This document shows positions 7,776 to 16,789 of a stretch of 64,000 bases of DNA, one piece after another. The stretch lies in assembly GCA_006247105.1 (NCBI GenBank), contig CM016926.1, positions 744,001-808,000 of the forward strand. Reading direction: 5' to 3'. The notes below the pieces were generated by a model, which had not been told where the DNA came from, did no database searches, and saw only the letters and a list, made by a program, of their open reading frames with translations. Numbering within the stretch: the stretch's first letter is position 1; every line of letters starts with the position of its first letter. This DNA comes from Giardia muris (Eukaryota > Fornicata > Diplomonadida > Hexamitidae). The position numbers and the translations under genes are program-made.

Positions 7776-10133
7776 ATGCAGACCGGGAGGGCTGTCAACG
7801 GACGCTTCGGCTCGTCCCAGACGGGCTATACGCGCGCGACGGGCCCCGACTTCGCCTTCCAGGCGGATCCGAGCCACCGCACGGGCGCGGCGACCCGCGA
7901 CCTCGCAGAGGCGCTCGACCCGAACATCTCTCGCTTCGACACCGAGTACAACTCGAACTACGGCGGCTCATCCAACCAGATTACTGACCGGACCATTCGC
8001 GCCTGCTTCACTAACCCTTACACCGGAAAGGCCGCCCCGAACCAGCTTCTAAGCACCGGCCAGTACCTTCAGGATAGAGCCCCGCCAGGTCAAGCGTCAG
8101 GTCGGCTTTCAGGATCCGGATTCCGTGATTCCACTCAGTTGGCCGCCTCTGGGCGCGTCCTCATCCCAGGTTCCCAACCCGGCTCAAATGAGGGTACACG
8201 TGCCTTGCAGAACACAGACACCCAACGCGTGTACACGGTCGATCCCGACCTGACGTTTGGTGGGCGCACTGGGGCCGCATACCCGCTTTCCGGGTCTGGG
8301 AGGCTTGATGGCCTCCAGCAGCTAGGTGCGACCCAGCCCGCCTTAGCGCGTTCCCTCCGTGCCTCTCAGGGGATAATCCCGGACACCCTCGGGGACCTCC
8401 AAAGCTATCGCGATCAGGCCGTGACGGGTATCGGGAACCAGCAGTTCCCCGAATGGCATGCTACGGCTCAGGATAAGCTCTCGTACTCGCAGCGCGTGGG
8501 CTCCGGGGCTCAGGACTGCTCCGGTAGGACGCTCATCCCTGGGCTTCAGCCCGGTGGGAACGAAGGCACTCAGCAGAACTGTGGTCTGACTCGTACGGTA
8601 CGTTTTGAGGAGACACGATCGACTAGAGAGCTTGCCAAGCCTCTATATCAGACCCAGGCTCTTGATCGCTCGATGACTGGTGCAGTCGAGACCTTGCCTG
8701 GGACAGGAGCTGTTACGAGCGTGCCAGAGGGCGGAAACGATTATATTCCGACTTTACCCGCGCTGAGAGGCTCAAAGACGCCTTCGGAGGCTGCTGGGTC
8801 CGCCCCTCTATCTCAGAGGTCATCACGTAACGGCTCGGGAAATACTTCCGTGGCGTCCTCGGCAGTTGGACAGCCACGCTCGGGAATGGAAATGAACACT
8901 CAGAGAACCCTTGACGAGGTCCTTCGTAATCATACGAAGGAGCAGAACGCTGGACAGCCGAGTGCGCCTCCTGAAGCCTCGGGAGCCTCACCTGCAATAG
9001 GAGAGGTGACGATTCCGGACCATGAGCCTGCCGCAAGGCAGAACTTGGGATCGGAAGGAGCTCATATGACTCAGTCCCTGGGTCAGTCCATGACCAGGGT
9101 TACGCCTTCGAGTATGGCGGTCGCCTCGTCCGGCTCGATCAACGAGCGCGGATACAATGAGCCTCCGGATTCGGCAAATCCCTATGCGAGAACTTGCAAT
9201 TCGCAGCAGCTGTACCAGCCCAGCTTCCCCGCGTACAACCCTTCGCACTCCTACTCGGCGTTTGCAAACAGCACGCGGTTCCCGAGTGGGGCTCGGTGCT
9301 ATGGGGCTCCGGGTGGTTGCCAGTGCGGGCCCGCACCGATGACGGCATCCGGACGCCTGGTGGGGTCTGCGGCGATCGCAGACGACGGGGTGGAGTACGT
9401 GAAGCCGCCTGGCACGACGTTCTGCGATGCTCCTGTGGCGCGGAGGCGCCTCGGCGAGCAGCGGCATGCGTACCCGCGTACCGCCTCGCAGGGCGCATAC
9501 ACGAGCATCGAGCAGATGGAGGCGGCGGGCTTCTGCGACGCAAAGCTATTCAAGACGGTCCAGCCGACGTCCGATGGCTCGGGAGGCACCACCTACAAGA
9601 GTCTGAACGCGTACATCCCAGCATACTCGGCCTACAGAAGAGATTTCCCTGGGAATTATACGGAACGTAACGGGGAGATGACTGGGACGGTCCAGAAGGT
9701 CACGGACGACGGACGAGTCTCGAATGAGTCTGGATTCATCGAGAACTGCAAGTTCGACACGAAGCCGTTTACCTTCAAGCCGGGGGAGCGGCCCATTGGG
9801 CTTACCGAGCCTCCGCTTGGGGTGGCTGGGAACCGTGTGGGCGGAGGTGGGAACGCAGACCCGAATGGGGCCAACGAGTTTCTGACGACTTATGGGGACC
9901 ACTTCCGGGCGATTCACGAGCCACAGTACGGCTTACTTCACGCAGGCGCAAACGATGGGCGCGTCCCGACGGAGCCTCAGGATAGGTTTGACGGGCTTCT
10001 GAGCAACACGAACGTCCGTGCCTCAGGGACGACGACATACAAGGCGGGCTTCGAGCCAGTCCAGACGTACGTTGGGGCGGACGCTCCTCGCCGCTGCACC
10101 TGCTACGACAAGATCAACAAGCAGTGGATGTAA
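7776..10133 (+). CDS. Large Gly/Ser/Thr-rich protein with internal repeats
   Basis: 785 residues from the ATG at 7776. That ATG is preferred over the longer open frame because it follows a textbook initiator (cgcaaaaaacaATG) and avoids overlapping the divergent gene. There is no signal peptide or membrane segment. A motif SGR-x-LIPG-x-QPG-x-NEGT occurs near residue 124 and again near residue 248. The C-terminal third has several Thr-Thr-Tyr elements followed by an aromatic residue (TTYKSLNAY, LTTYGDHF, TTTYKAGF), and ends with a Cys-containing tail. Low complexity plus spaced TTY motifs resembles extended microtubule-associated or microtubule-inner proteins of flagella (SAXO-like); that is inference and no catalytic domain is visible. 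Confidence 0.85.
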   Translation: MQTGRAVNGRFGSSQTGYTRATGPDFAFQADPSHRTGAATRDLAEALDPNISRFDTEYNSNYGGSSNQITDRTIRACFTNPYTGKAAPNQLLSTGQYLQDRAPPGQASGRLSGSGFRDSTQLAASGRVLIPGSQPGSNEGTRALQNTDTQRVYTVDPDLTFGGRTGAAYPLSGSGRLDGLQQLGATQPALARSLRASQGIIPDTLGDLQSYRDQAVTGIGNQQFPEWHATAQDKLSYSQRVGSGAQDCSGRTLIPGLQPGGNEGTQQNCGLTRTVRFEETRSTRELAKPLYQTQALDRSMTGAVETLPGTGAVTSVPEGGNDYIPTLPALRGSKTPSEAAGSAPLSQRSSRNGSGNTSVASSAVGQPRSGMEMNTQRTLDEVLRNHTKEQNAGQPSAPPEASGASPAIGEVTIPDHEPAARQNLGSEGAHMTQSLGQSMTRVTPSSMAVASSGSINERGYNEPPDSANPYARTCNSQQLYQPSFPAYNPSHSYSAFANSTRFPSGARCYGAPGGCQCGPAPMTASGRLVGSAAIADDGVEYVKPPGTTFCDAPVARRRLGEQRHAYPRTASQGAYTSIEQMEAAGFCDAKLFKTVQPTSDGSGGTTYKSLNAYIPAYSAYRRDFPGNYTERNGEMTGTVQKVTDDGRVSNESGFIENCKFDTKPFTFKPGERPIGLTEPPLGVAGNRVGGGGNADPNGANEFLTTYGDHFRAIHEPQYGLLHAGANDGRVPTEPQDRFDGLLSNTNVRASGTTTYKAGFEPVQTYVGADAPRRCTCYDKINKQWM

Positions 10134-10181
10134 GGTAAAGATGGAGAAGGAAGAGAGGAGGGGAGATTCACACAGGGAGCA

Positions 10182-10625
10182 TCACTTCGCGCGGAGAGCG
10201 GCGATCTTCTCAAGGCGCGTCACGTGACGTCCGCCCTCGAACTCGGTGGTCAGAAACCGCTTCATGATCGAGAGGGCAAGCTCGGGACCGGTCGTGCGTC
10301 CTCCTAGGGCAAGGGCGTTTGCATCGTTATGGCGACGAGCCATCTCTCCGTCGTACTCGGTGCTGCAGAGTGCGCAACGGATCCCCGCGACCTTGTTCGC
10401 CGCGATGCTGATCCCGATCCCGGTGCCGCAGCAAAGGACGCAGCAGCACGCGTCCCCGGCTAGAACGCGGCGAGTGGCCTTCTCCGCGTAGTCGGGGTAG
10501 TCGACTGACGCGTCCCCATCCGTCCCCTCATCAAGAACTCCATACCCGAGCTCCCTGGCCTTCTCCATGAGGAAGAGACGCAGCTCGCGGCCCCCATGAT
10601 CAGAACCAAACGCGACTGTTTTCAT
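10182..10625 (-). CDS. rpiB: Ribose-5-phosphate isomerase B
   Basis: 147 residues, the usual size for RpiB, which interconverts ribose 5-phosphate and ribulose 5-phosphate in the pentose phosphate pathway. Diagnostic elements are the N-terminal GSDHGG (residues 7-12), the CGTGIG loop (66-71) with the catalytic Cys66, the following AANKVAGIRCAL segment, and the RRHNDANALALGGR phosphate-binding region. The start is the second in-frame ATG (minus strand gaaaacgaATGaaa); an upstream extension of 27 residues is Arg/Pro/Ser-rich, not family-like, and would overlap the next gene. RpiB rather than RpiA is the bacterial-type isomerase common in anaerobic protists. The next pathway enzyme, RPE, lies at 36590. 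Confidence 0.95.
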   Translation of the reverse strand: MKTVAFGSDHGGRELRLFLMEKARELGYGVLDEGTDGDASVDYPDYAEKATRRVLAGDACCCVLCCGTGIGISIAANKVAGIRCALCSTEYDGEMARRHNDANALALGGRTTGPELALSIMKRFLTTEFEGGRHVTRLEKIAALRAK

Positions 10626-10647
10626 TCGTTTTCGGACCGGACCGGCG

Positions 10648-10947
10648 TTAGTCCTCGGAGAAGACGAGGGCCGAGCCGCATGCGCTTCCGGAGCGGGAGC
10701 TCGCAACGCTAACGACGCTGACGACGCTCCGGGTCGGGGAGGCGGCGCTCGCCAGAGAGCTGACGGAGCTGCGTGGCTGTTTGATGGCTCCGCGGGGTGC
10801 GAGGGCCTGCCGCCCCGTGGAGGGGCGTGGGAGGAGGCTTGGCGTCTTCAGGGCGGCAACGCTCCGGGAGCGGAGGCTCAGGGTCAACGACTCTGCACTT
10901 CCGGGAGTATCGGCACAGAACTGAACGCTACGCGGCGTCGTTGTCAT
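10648..10947 (-). CDS. Small Ser/Arg-rich hypothetical protein
   Basis: 99 residues, dominated by Ser, Ala, Arg and Val, probably disordered. The ATG follows an A-rich initiator (ggaaaaaggacgATG on the minus strand) and the stop TAA lies 22 bases before the start of the isomerase gene on the same strand, a spacing typical of this genome. Composition is biased and no domain is recognised, so it could still be a chance frame. The 210 bp upstream to 11157 contain purine-rich sequence without an obvious RNA gene. Confidence 0.45.
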   Translation of the reverse strand: MTTTPRSVQFCADTPGSAESLTLSLRSRSVAALKTPSLLPRPSTGRQALAPRGAIKQPRSSVSSLASAASPTRSVVSVVSVASSRSGSACGSALVFSED

Positions 10948-11157
10948 CGTCCTTTTTCCAAGGGTCGGATGACGGTCTACAGAGCGGTAGACGTGGGAAG
11001 GAGAGAAAAGGAGCTGAGTGGGACTGAAGGGAACGGAAGAGAAAGAAGGGAATTGAAGGGGATTCGAGCAAGGGGGATGACCAGGGAGTCAGAGATCGAG
11101 CGAGTGATCACCGGATGACTGGGACTGGGTGGTCCTAGAGCTGGTCCGCAAAAAAGT

Positions 11158-11898
11158 ATGCGTTCTGTTTCAATGGGACTATCTGGTGGGGCAACAACGT
11201 CGATGACGTCGTCGGGGATGCGGATGAGTGCGTTCCCAATGGGACGTGACTACTCGCGGCTGGAGGGGGAAGGGCGATGGTCCGGGACCTCGCGAAAAGG
11301 TCCCGCCGACAAGTATCAGTCCCAGTATCAACCGATCCCAATCGAATCGGCCAATCTCGAGGCCTTCCGTAGCGACCCGGTCCTCCGCCCCATGGACTTC
11401 GGGAAGGCTCCAAGCCTGACAGCGGATAGCAAGGCCTTCACCACCGGGGCGGGTGGTTTGGGCAGTCCGCATTTCCAGCGCATCCATGACATGCTGGACC
11501 TGGACTCCCCAGGCTATATCTCCGCGGCCCACAACAAGAAGCTCTTCCGCGAGGCCATCAATCTAGTCGACACGGGGTACAGCTCCGACTACCTTCGGTC
11601 CTTGTACGTCTCCACAAACCCCGTGACCACCTTGCATGGGAGCCTCCCCCCGATCTGGGAGGATCACCAGAAGATGCAGCAGCTCATGTACCCAGATGAG
11701 AGACAGGTCGCTAGGTCCAGAGCCTTGTTGTCGCGCTCTCGCTCGGCTGGGATCGCCCAAGGCCGTGGGAGGCCTGGGATTAGTAACATCACCTCCTCCA
11801 TCCAATACAAGGACGAGAGTGGCGCGCGTTCCATTGGAACCTGTTCCGTCTGTGGTGCTGAGGTCAACTCGTTACGGGCATCGCTTGGGATCTGCTGA
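11158..11898 (+). CDS. Hypothetical protein with C-terminal Cys pair
   Basis: 246 residues, not recognised. The Gly/Ser/Met-rich N-terminus is followed by a more ordered middle (about 100-190, with the segment LDLDSPGYISAAHNKKLF and aromatic-rich helices). A Ser/Arg tract then leads to a C-terminal CSVCGAE pair with a final Cys, possibly a half zinc site. There is no membrane segment. The ATG follows a run of six A (gcaaaaaagtATG). It converges with the gene ending at 11904, leaving 5 bp. Confidence 0.8.
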   Translation: MRSVSMGLSGGATTSMTSSGMRMSAFPMGRDYSRLEGEGRWSGTSRKGPADKYQSQYQPIPIESANLEAFRSDPVLRPMDFGKAPSLTADSKAFTTGAGGLGSPHFQRIHDMLDLDSPGYISAAHNKKLFREAINLVDTGYSSDYLRSLYVSTNPVTTLHGSLPPIWEDHQKMQQLMYPDERQVARSRALLSRSRSAGIAQGRGRPGISNITSSIQYKDESGARSIGTCSVCGAEVNSLRASLGIC

Positions 11899-11903
11899 CC
11901 CCC

Positions 11904-12530
11904 TCAACCCGTAGACTCGTCAGGTGCCGTCACGACCAGGGTACGGAGGTTCATTATGTGTGAACGCAGGTCGATGATCTCAGTGGTCAACGAGTCAAAC
12001 TCGCGAATCTTCAGGCGCAATCGGTTCTCGAGTGACGTGATCTGAGCCTCGTAACGCTCCGCTTGCCCTTCCGTCTGAAGCAAACGATTGGCCAAGTCTC
12101 GTACGTCCAAAGTCGACTGTTCTAATGCGCAGACCTCCTCCGTTTGTGAGGCGCTCACACACGAGTTCGACAGGACATCAATCAACTGGGCCATGATCTC
12201 CGTCAACGTCGGCTTCTGTGAGGCTATCCCAGCAGCAACACCGCAGTAGATAGCAATGGCTAAGTCTCTCGCCATCTCCGGGCTGAGCCTCTCACTAGAG
12301 AGGAGAGATAGGTTTTCCGTCAGCCATGTCTCAAGGGCGATGATACTACTTCGATATCCACGACGACCAACGCTACGTGTTGGTATCTTTGGTGTCGTCT
12401 CCGAACCCAAGCCAGCAGTGGAGGCGACTTGGATGGCCGATGAGATCAGACCGTACCGGTTCACGTATGCAGAAGTCCCTCGCAGATACCCTTCTCCGAA
12501 GCGGAGAGTGGTTAGGAGCTCGGGGTTCAT
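11904..12530 (-). CDS. Hypothetical protein with C-terminal coiled coil
   Basis: 208 residues. The N-terminal ~130 residues contain helical segments (ALETWLTENLSLL, ARDLAIAIYCGVAAG) without a recognised family. Residues ~140-200 form a coiled coil with regular Leu/Ile spacing. Start: ATG preceded by ggatttttcgtcg on the minus strand. It shares a 27-bp promoter with the TPR gene at 12558, which contains a perfect palindrome. Confidence 0.8.
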   Translation of the reverse strand: MNPELLTTLRFGEGYLRGTSAYVNRYGLISSAIQVASTAGLGSETTPKIPTRSVGRRGYRSSIIALETWLTENLSLLSSERLSPEMARDLAIAIYCGVAAGIASQKPTLTEIMAQLIDVLSNSCVSASQTEEVCALEQSTLDVRDLANRLLQTEGQAERYEAQITSLENRLRLKIREFDSLTTEIIDLRSHIMNLRTLVVTAPDESTG

Positions 12531-12557
12531 CGACGAAAAATCCGGATTTTAGAAATC
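12531..12557. promoter_or_regulatory. 27-bp divergent promoter with a perfect 14-bp palindrome
   Basis: AAAATCCGGATTTT at 12537-12550 equals its own reverse complement and sits between the opposed ATGs at 12530 and 12558, 6-7 bases from each. Each gene therefore sees the same A/T-rich initiator. Confidence 0.65.
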
Positions 12558-15500
12558 ATGTATGCCGACAGGCAGCGCCGGAAGGTGATGGAGCGGGACG
12601 CGCAGCTCCGGATGCTCCAGGGGGACAAGCTCGCCCGCCGGGGGCTCTGGGCCGAGGCAGTCGCAGCGTACACGGAGTCGATCGATCTCGTCTCGACTAA
12701 CCCGATCGCCTTCTTCAACCGCGCGAAGTGCTACTTCGAGATGCACGACTACTACCGCTACGTCTTCGATGTGTCGCTCGCGATCCACATCGAGCCGACT
12801 AACTACGTCCTTTATGTCGCTCGTTCTCACGGTTTCTACATGCTCCGCAAGATCCAGGAGGCGCTCAAGGATCTGGACTACGCGCTGACACAGAGCACGT
12901 CGTCTGCAGACCTGTACTTCCGGCGGGGGGTCTGCTACTACGACCTACGGCGCTGGAATGACGCCATCTCCGACTTCACACGGTGCCTCGAGATCAACCC
13001 GAGCCATCCGAGCGCCTACTCGCGGCGGGGGGCGGCGTACCTGAAGCTGAAGAATGGGACCTTGGCCGTTGAGGACCTGAAGAGGTCTGTGAACGTCAAC
13101 AACCGTGCCATCCAGCACAAGAACTACTTCAAGTACGCCCTGGCCAACCTCATCATCGGGAACGCCCAGGCCTCCGTCGACGCGTTCAGCTCGGCTCTCG
13201 AGCTGGCCCAGAACTACCGTTCGGAGCTCGTCTCGAAACAGAGGGCGAAGAGCAGTAAGATCGTCTATGGGATCTCGGGGGCGATGAAGGAGGAGGAGGA
13301 GCAGAAGGTCGACATTCGAAGGGTCACGTACGTGTACCGTGACACGAAGTACCAGCTGATCCCGTTCAGCGACGACGAGCAGTTCAACATCTTCGATGAC
13401 ATGCCTCCGGAGGCTCCTCGTTACGTCCCTTCCGTCTACACCGCAGAGAGCAGCCGCATTGAAAAGCTCAACGCCGAGAAGGCTGAGCTCGAGGCGACGG
13501 AGCGCTGCTTCCCCGAGTATCTGGCAAGCAGAGGAAAAGCAAAGGCCTTGCTGGGACGGCATTCTGAAGCCCTCCAGGACTTCTCCGAGTCAATCACACA
13601 GTCGCCCGAGAACCCGCAGACGTACTATGAGCGTAGCAGCGCCTTCAGAATAATGGGCTTTTACGAGAACGCCCTGAGGGACATCGAGTTCTGTGCTCAT
13701 CGCAAGCTGAACTCGGACGTCGCATACTCCAAGGCCATCGTCTGCGAGAACATAGGACGCATGAATGACGCCCTGACGATCTACGAGGCGATCCTCGCGG
13801 GGGTCTTCGCAAAGCCCTTCACCCTCGACTATCTACAGGCGTTCGGGAGCAAGAACATGTCCAGCATTGACGCCGTCGTGGAACTCAGCTTCCGTAGCGC
13901 CGACGAGTCGATGGCGGCCGCAGAGAAGTACATTCAGGAGGATCGGACGGTCCGGATGCTGGATATGGACACGTACATTGACGATCTCACTGAGCACTCC
14001 AAAAGGCGTGCACGCGAGAGTTCCAAGGCTCAATGTGATGCTTCCCAGGACAGTACGACCGCGGTCGACCCGGCCCTTCTTCTAGATACGTCGGAACGTG
14101 CCCAGAATCGCTTCTTCGGTTCCAATAGTCCCACCACCAAGCCTACCCTTGGGAAGGATGGGATAGAACAGATTTACCCCAAGCCCAGGTTCTTCCACCT
14201 GCAAAGCCTCTATCACGCCGCACTGCTCTACCGTCAGAAGCTTAACTTCAAACGGGCCATTGAGCTCGTCAAGTACGCGCTCTCCTTGGACCCGCTGGAC
14301 GACAAGATTTACGAGCTCCTGGCGATGCTCCATTACGACACCCTCGATTACCGCAACGGGATTGAGTGTATTGACAAGGCCATCGAGCTTCAGCAGAAGT
14401 CCGTGATGGGAGCCTCTTGGGAGTGCTATTACTTGAAGGCCATGTGCTACATGAACGTTCAGGAGTACTCACATGCGTTGGAGACGCTGATTATTGCTCA
14501 GGGGCTTCCCGCTGGTGGTCTCAAAGAGGTCTCGATGAAACAGGCCGAGATCGAACGTGTTTGCGGTATTCTGGCCAGTCTCCCCCCCGGAAGTAGCATT
14601 TCCATCGGTTACTTGATCAACCAGGGAGTCTCTGCCATCCCAAAGGATCCCCTGAGTCCCACTAGTGCGGCACGTGGTTATCAGGCAACTAAGGACAAGG
14701 ATGGTGGAAAGGGAGCAAACAAGTGGCTAGGGACGACTGCATCACCAAGTTCCGTCGTCTTTCCGATTCTCGATCAGGCAGGCGCTCTTCCAGGTCGGAA
14801 TAACCTGCACATCCTCCTTCGGAAGGCCGAGTGCCTCTTCTACCTCTCTGATTACATAGGATGCGTCCGTAGTTGCTCCTTGGCGCTCCGGGAGTTCGAT
14901 TTCTCGCGGTTCACTCACCGTGGAGTTCGCCAGCTGATGAACATCGCAAACCTCATCCGCGAGCACCGGCCGCTCCGTTCCTTCGACCTGGACCAGATAA
15001 CCAAGGCGAGTGGGAACGAGATAAGCCCGGAGGAGGTGGCGTTCCTCACGGCCGAGATCGAAGTCCCACTGAACTCTGCTGATAAGGAATACATCTTCAA
15101 TACCTTCTTCTTGCGCGCCCGCGCGCTTTTCATCCTCAACCGGCTCGAGCGGAGCGTCAAGGACGCCTTCAGGGCGCGCTTCGTCTACACAGGTCTCGGG
15201 ACCATCTCGACGACTGGCGTGGGGGCGCTCCTCTACTTCATGAGCAAGCTCTACGCCTTTCTCCGGCTTTACACGAAGTCGTACCACTGCGCCCGAGACG
15301 CGATAAAGACGGGAATCCCGTATTACGCCGTCTCCCGCGCCCATTACATGCAGGGCGTCGCGCTCATGTACACGGGGCGGCGACGGCTTGCGGCCAAGTG
15401 CTTCTCGCTCGCCCTGAAGTGCTCCTTTGCCGCCCGCTTCGCAGCCCCGATCTTCGAGCACATCAAGGGAGAGGGTATCATGGTCCTCCCGACGCTTGAT

Positions 15501-16760
15501 GAAATCGCGCGTTTCGTTGACCTCTACTCGCAGTATGACCCGGCAGACCATAAGCACTTCCCTAGGACGCGCCCTTCGACAGCAAAGAGCATTCTGACCA
15601 CGACAGCAGCTCTCAAAGGGACAAGCGGACTTCTCTCTGCGACTACGGCAGACCCTAGTGGGTTGGAGATCTATGACAAACGATTTCCCGAGCGGAGCGC
15701 GGTCGAGGCGGCGATCGCTCGTCCCACCACGGATCAAGCGACTCGACGCCCCTTCATCTCGAACCGCCTGGTTTCCATGCAATCCTTGCCCTTGACCGGC
15801 ACGGAGGCCGACTTCAGCACCAAGATCGCCGCGCACCACGCTCAGCGCCTGAACATTGTGGAGAGCCAGCTGAAGGATAGCAGGCTCTGGACTCTTGCCG
15901 AAGAGCTCTCAACCGATAGCCAGAATTTCGACGAGTTTCTGATTCTCACGAATCGGTTGCACCAGCCGGAGAACGATCACCTGCTCAAGGGACCTCTACG
16001 GTTCGCGACGACGAATTCGTGGGTCTCCCCAGACAACGTCTTCTATCTGCACGAGCGTGCCAAATGCCTGCAGGAACTTGGTCTTCATGAGCTTGCGACA
16101 GATGACTTTACAACGGTCATCCGTTTCCAACCACGGAATGATCGAGCGTATTTCCGTCGAGGCTTCAGCCTACGGGCTGTGGGGCTCTTCGATGAGGCCG
16201 CCCTCGACTTCGAGAAGGCACGCGAATTACGCCCGGACTTTGAGACATATCAGCTCGATTACGAGCGGATCTCCAAGATCGGCTATCTAGAAGTGGTTCC
16301 ATATGGGAATGAGGAGTTCTATGACGGGACTCAGCTCGATGCCGTCTCAGAGCGTAGAATCGCGGCTCAGGGCTTACGAGACGTCTACTACGGCCCGACG
16401 TTCCCGCCTATCCCCAATGGGCCTACCCTTGAGCAGAACGTCCGGGAGAAGCGGTATTACTACATGAACTACCAGGATGTCTTCGAGATGGTCAGCACGG
16501 TGACGGATACGGTGCGGTTGGCTCGGAACGTCGAGCACATGGTCCCGGCCACCGACGAGGACCTAGGGATGGAGGCAGATGCGGATGTGGGGGCCGATGG
16601 GGAGACTGAAGGCGAAGCCGGAGAGGTGGAATCTGAGGGTGCTCTGAGGAATCCTAATGGGATCCCAATATCGGTCCCGAAGATAATCCCAACGGTCGTC
16701 ACAGGGAGCCTCCCAGACCTCCCTCCGGAAGTGGTCCTCGGAACCCCTGCCGAGCCTTAG
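12558..16760 (+). CDS. Very large TPR-repeat protein
   Basis: 1400 residues. Tetratricopeptide repeats are evident in at least three blocks: about 20-190 (for example LYFRRGVCYYDLRRWNDAI), 310-420, and 545-650. Further TPR-like helices lie around 760-960 and a clear pair is near 1165-1240. The blocks are separated by Ser/Thr-rich linkers. The C-terminal ~100 residues are acidic then Pro-rich. TPR superhelices are protein-binding scaffolds. Size and architecture recall TTC-type flagellar or trafficking proteins but no specific orthologue can be named. Start: ATG after gattttagaaatc. Confidence 0.88.
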   Translation: MYADRQRRKVMERDAQLRMLQGDKLARRGLWAEAVAAYTESIDLVSTNPIAFFNRAKCYFEMHDYYRYVFDVSLAIHIEPTNYVLYVARSHGFYMLRKIQEALKDLDYALTQSTSSADLYFRRGVCYYDLRRWNDAISDFTRCLEINPSHPSAYSRRGAAYLKLKNGTLAVEDLKRSVNVNNRAIQHKNYFKYALANLIIGNAQASVDAFSSALELAQNYRSELVSKQRAKSSKIVYGISGAMKEEEEQKVDIRRVTYVYRDTKYQLIPFSDDEQFNIFDDMPPEAPRYVPSVYTAESSRIEKLNAEKAELEATERCFPEYLASRGKAKALLGRHSEALQDFSESITQSPENPQTYYERSSAFRIMGFYENALRDIEFCAHRKLNSDVAYSKAIVCENIGRMNDALTIYEAILAGVFAKPFTLDYLQAFGSKNMSSIDAVVELSFRSADESMAAAEKYIQEDRTVRMLDMDTYIDDLTEHSKRRARESSKAQCDASQDSTTAVDPALLLDTSERAQNRFFGSNSPTTKPTLGKDGIEQIYPKPRFFHLQSLYHAALLYRQKLNFKRAIELVKYALSLDPLDDKIYELLAMLHYDTLDYRNGIECIDKAIELQQKSVMGASWECYYLKAMCYMNVQEYSHALETLIIAQGLPAGGLKEVSMKQAEIERVCGILASLPPGSSISIGYLINQGVSAIPKDPLSPTSAARGYQATKDKDGGKGANKWLGTTASPSSVVFPILDQAGALPGRNNLHILLRKAECLFYLSDYIGCVRSCSLALREFDFSRFTHRGVRQLMNIANLIREHRPLRSFDLDQITKASGNEISPEEVAFLTAEIEVPLNSADKEYIFNTFFLRARALFILNRLERSVKDAFRARFVYTGLGTISTTGVGALLYFMSKLYAFLRLYTKSYHCARDAIKTGIPYYAVSRAHYMQGVALMYTGRRRLAAKCFSLALKCSFAARFAAPIFEHIKGEGIMVLPTLDEIARFVDLYSQYDPADHKHFPRTRPSTAKSILTTTAALKGTSGLLSATTADPSGLEIYDKRFPERSAVEAAIARPTTDQATRRPFISNRLVSMQSLPLTGTEADFSTKIAAHHAQRLNIVESQLKDSRLWTLAEELSTDSQNFDEFLILTNRLHQPENDHLLKGPLRFATTNSWVSPDNVFYLHERAKCLQELGLHELATDDFTTVIRFQPRNDRAYFRRGFSLRAVGLFDEAALDFEKARELRPDFETYQLDYERISKIGYLEVVPYGNEEFYDGTQLDAVSERRIAAQGLRDVYYGPTFPPIPNGPTLEQNVREKRYYYMNYQDVFEMVSTVTDTVRLARNVEHMVPATDEDLGMEADADVGADGETEGEAGEVESEGALRNPNGIPISVPKIIPTVVTGSLPDLPPEVVLGTPAEP

Positions 16761-16782
16761 AGAGAGGAAGGGAGAAGACGTA

Positions 16783-16789
16783 GTTTACT
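16783..16789 (-). terminator. Poly(A) signal overlapping a stop codon
   Basis: On the minus strand AGTAAAC matches the Giardia AGTRAAY poly(A) consensus and contains the TAA stop codon (16785-16787) of the NEK-ankyrin gene. Confidence 0.6.

Noticed and set aside
9139..9670. Overlapping frames on both strands in the Gly/Ser-rich gene
   Set aside because: Arg/Ala/Pro-rich shadows of a GC-rich low-complexity region; no initiator.
10797..11027. 76-residue plus-strand frame opposite the Ser/Arg-rich small gene
   Set aside because: Gly/Ser/Arg-biased and without an A-rich initiator; the minus frame has a better start and better spacing.
14742..15839. 365-residue minus-strand frame inside the TPR gene
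   Set aside because: Arg/Glu/Val-rich, fully inside a clear TPR protein; shadow.
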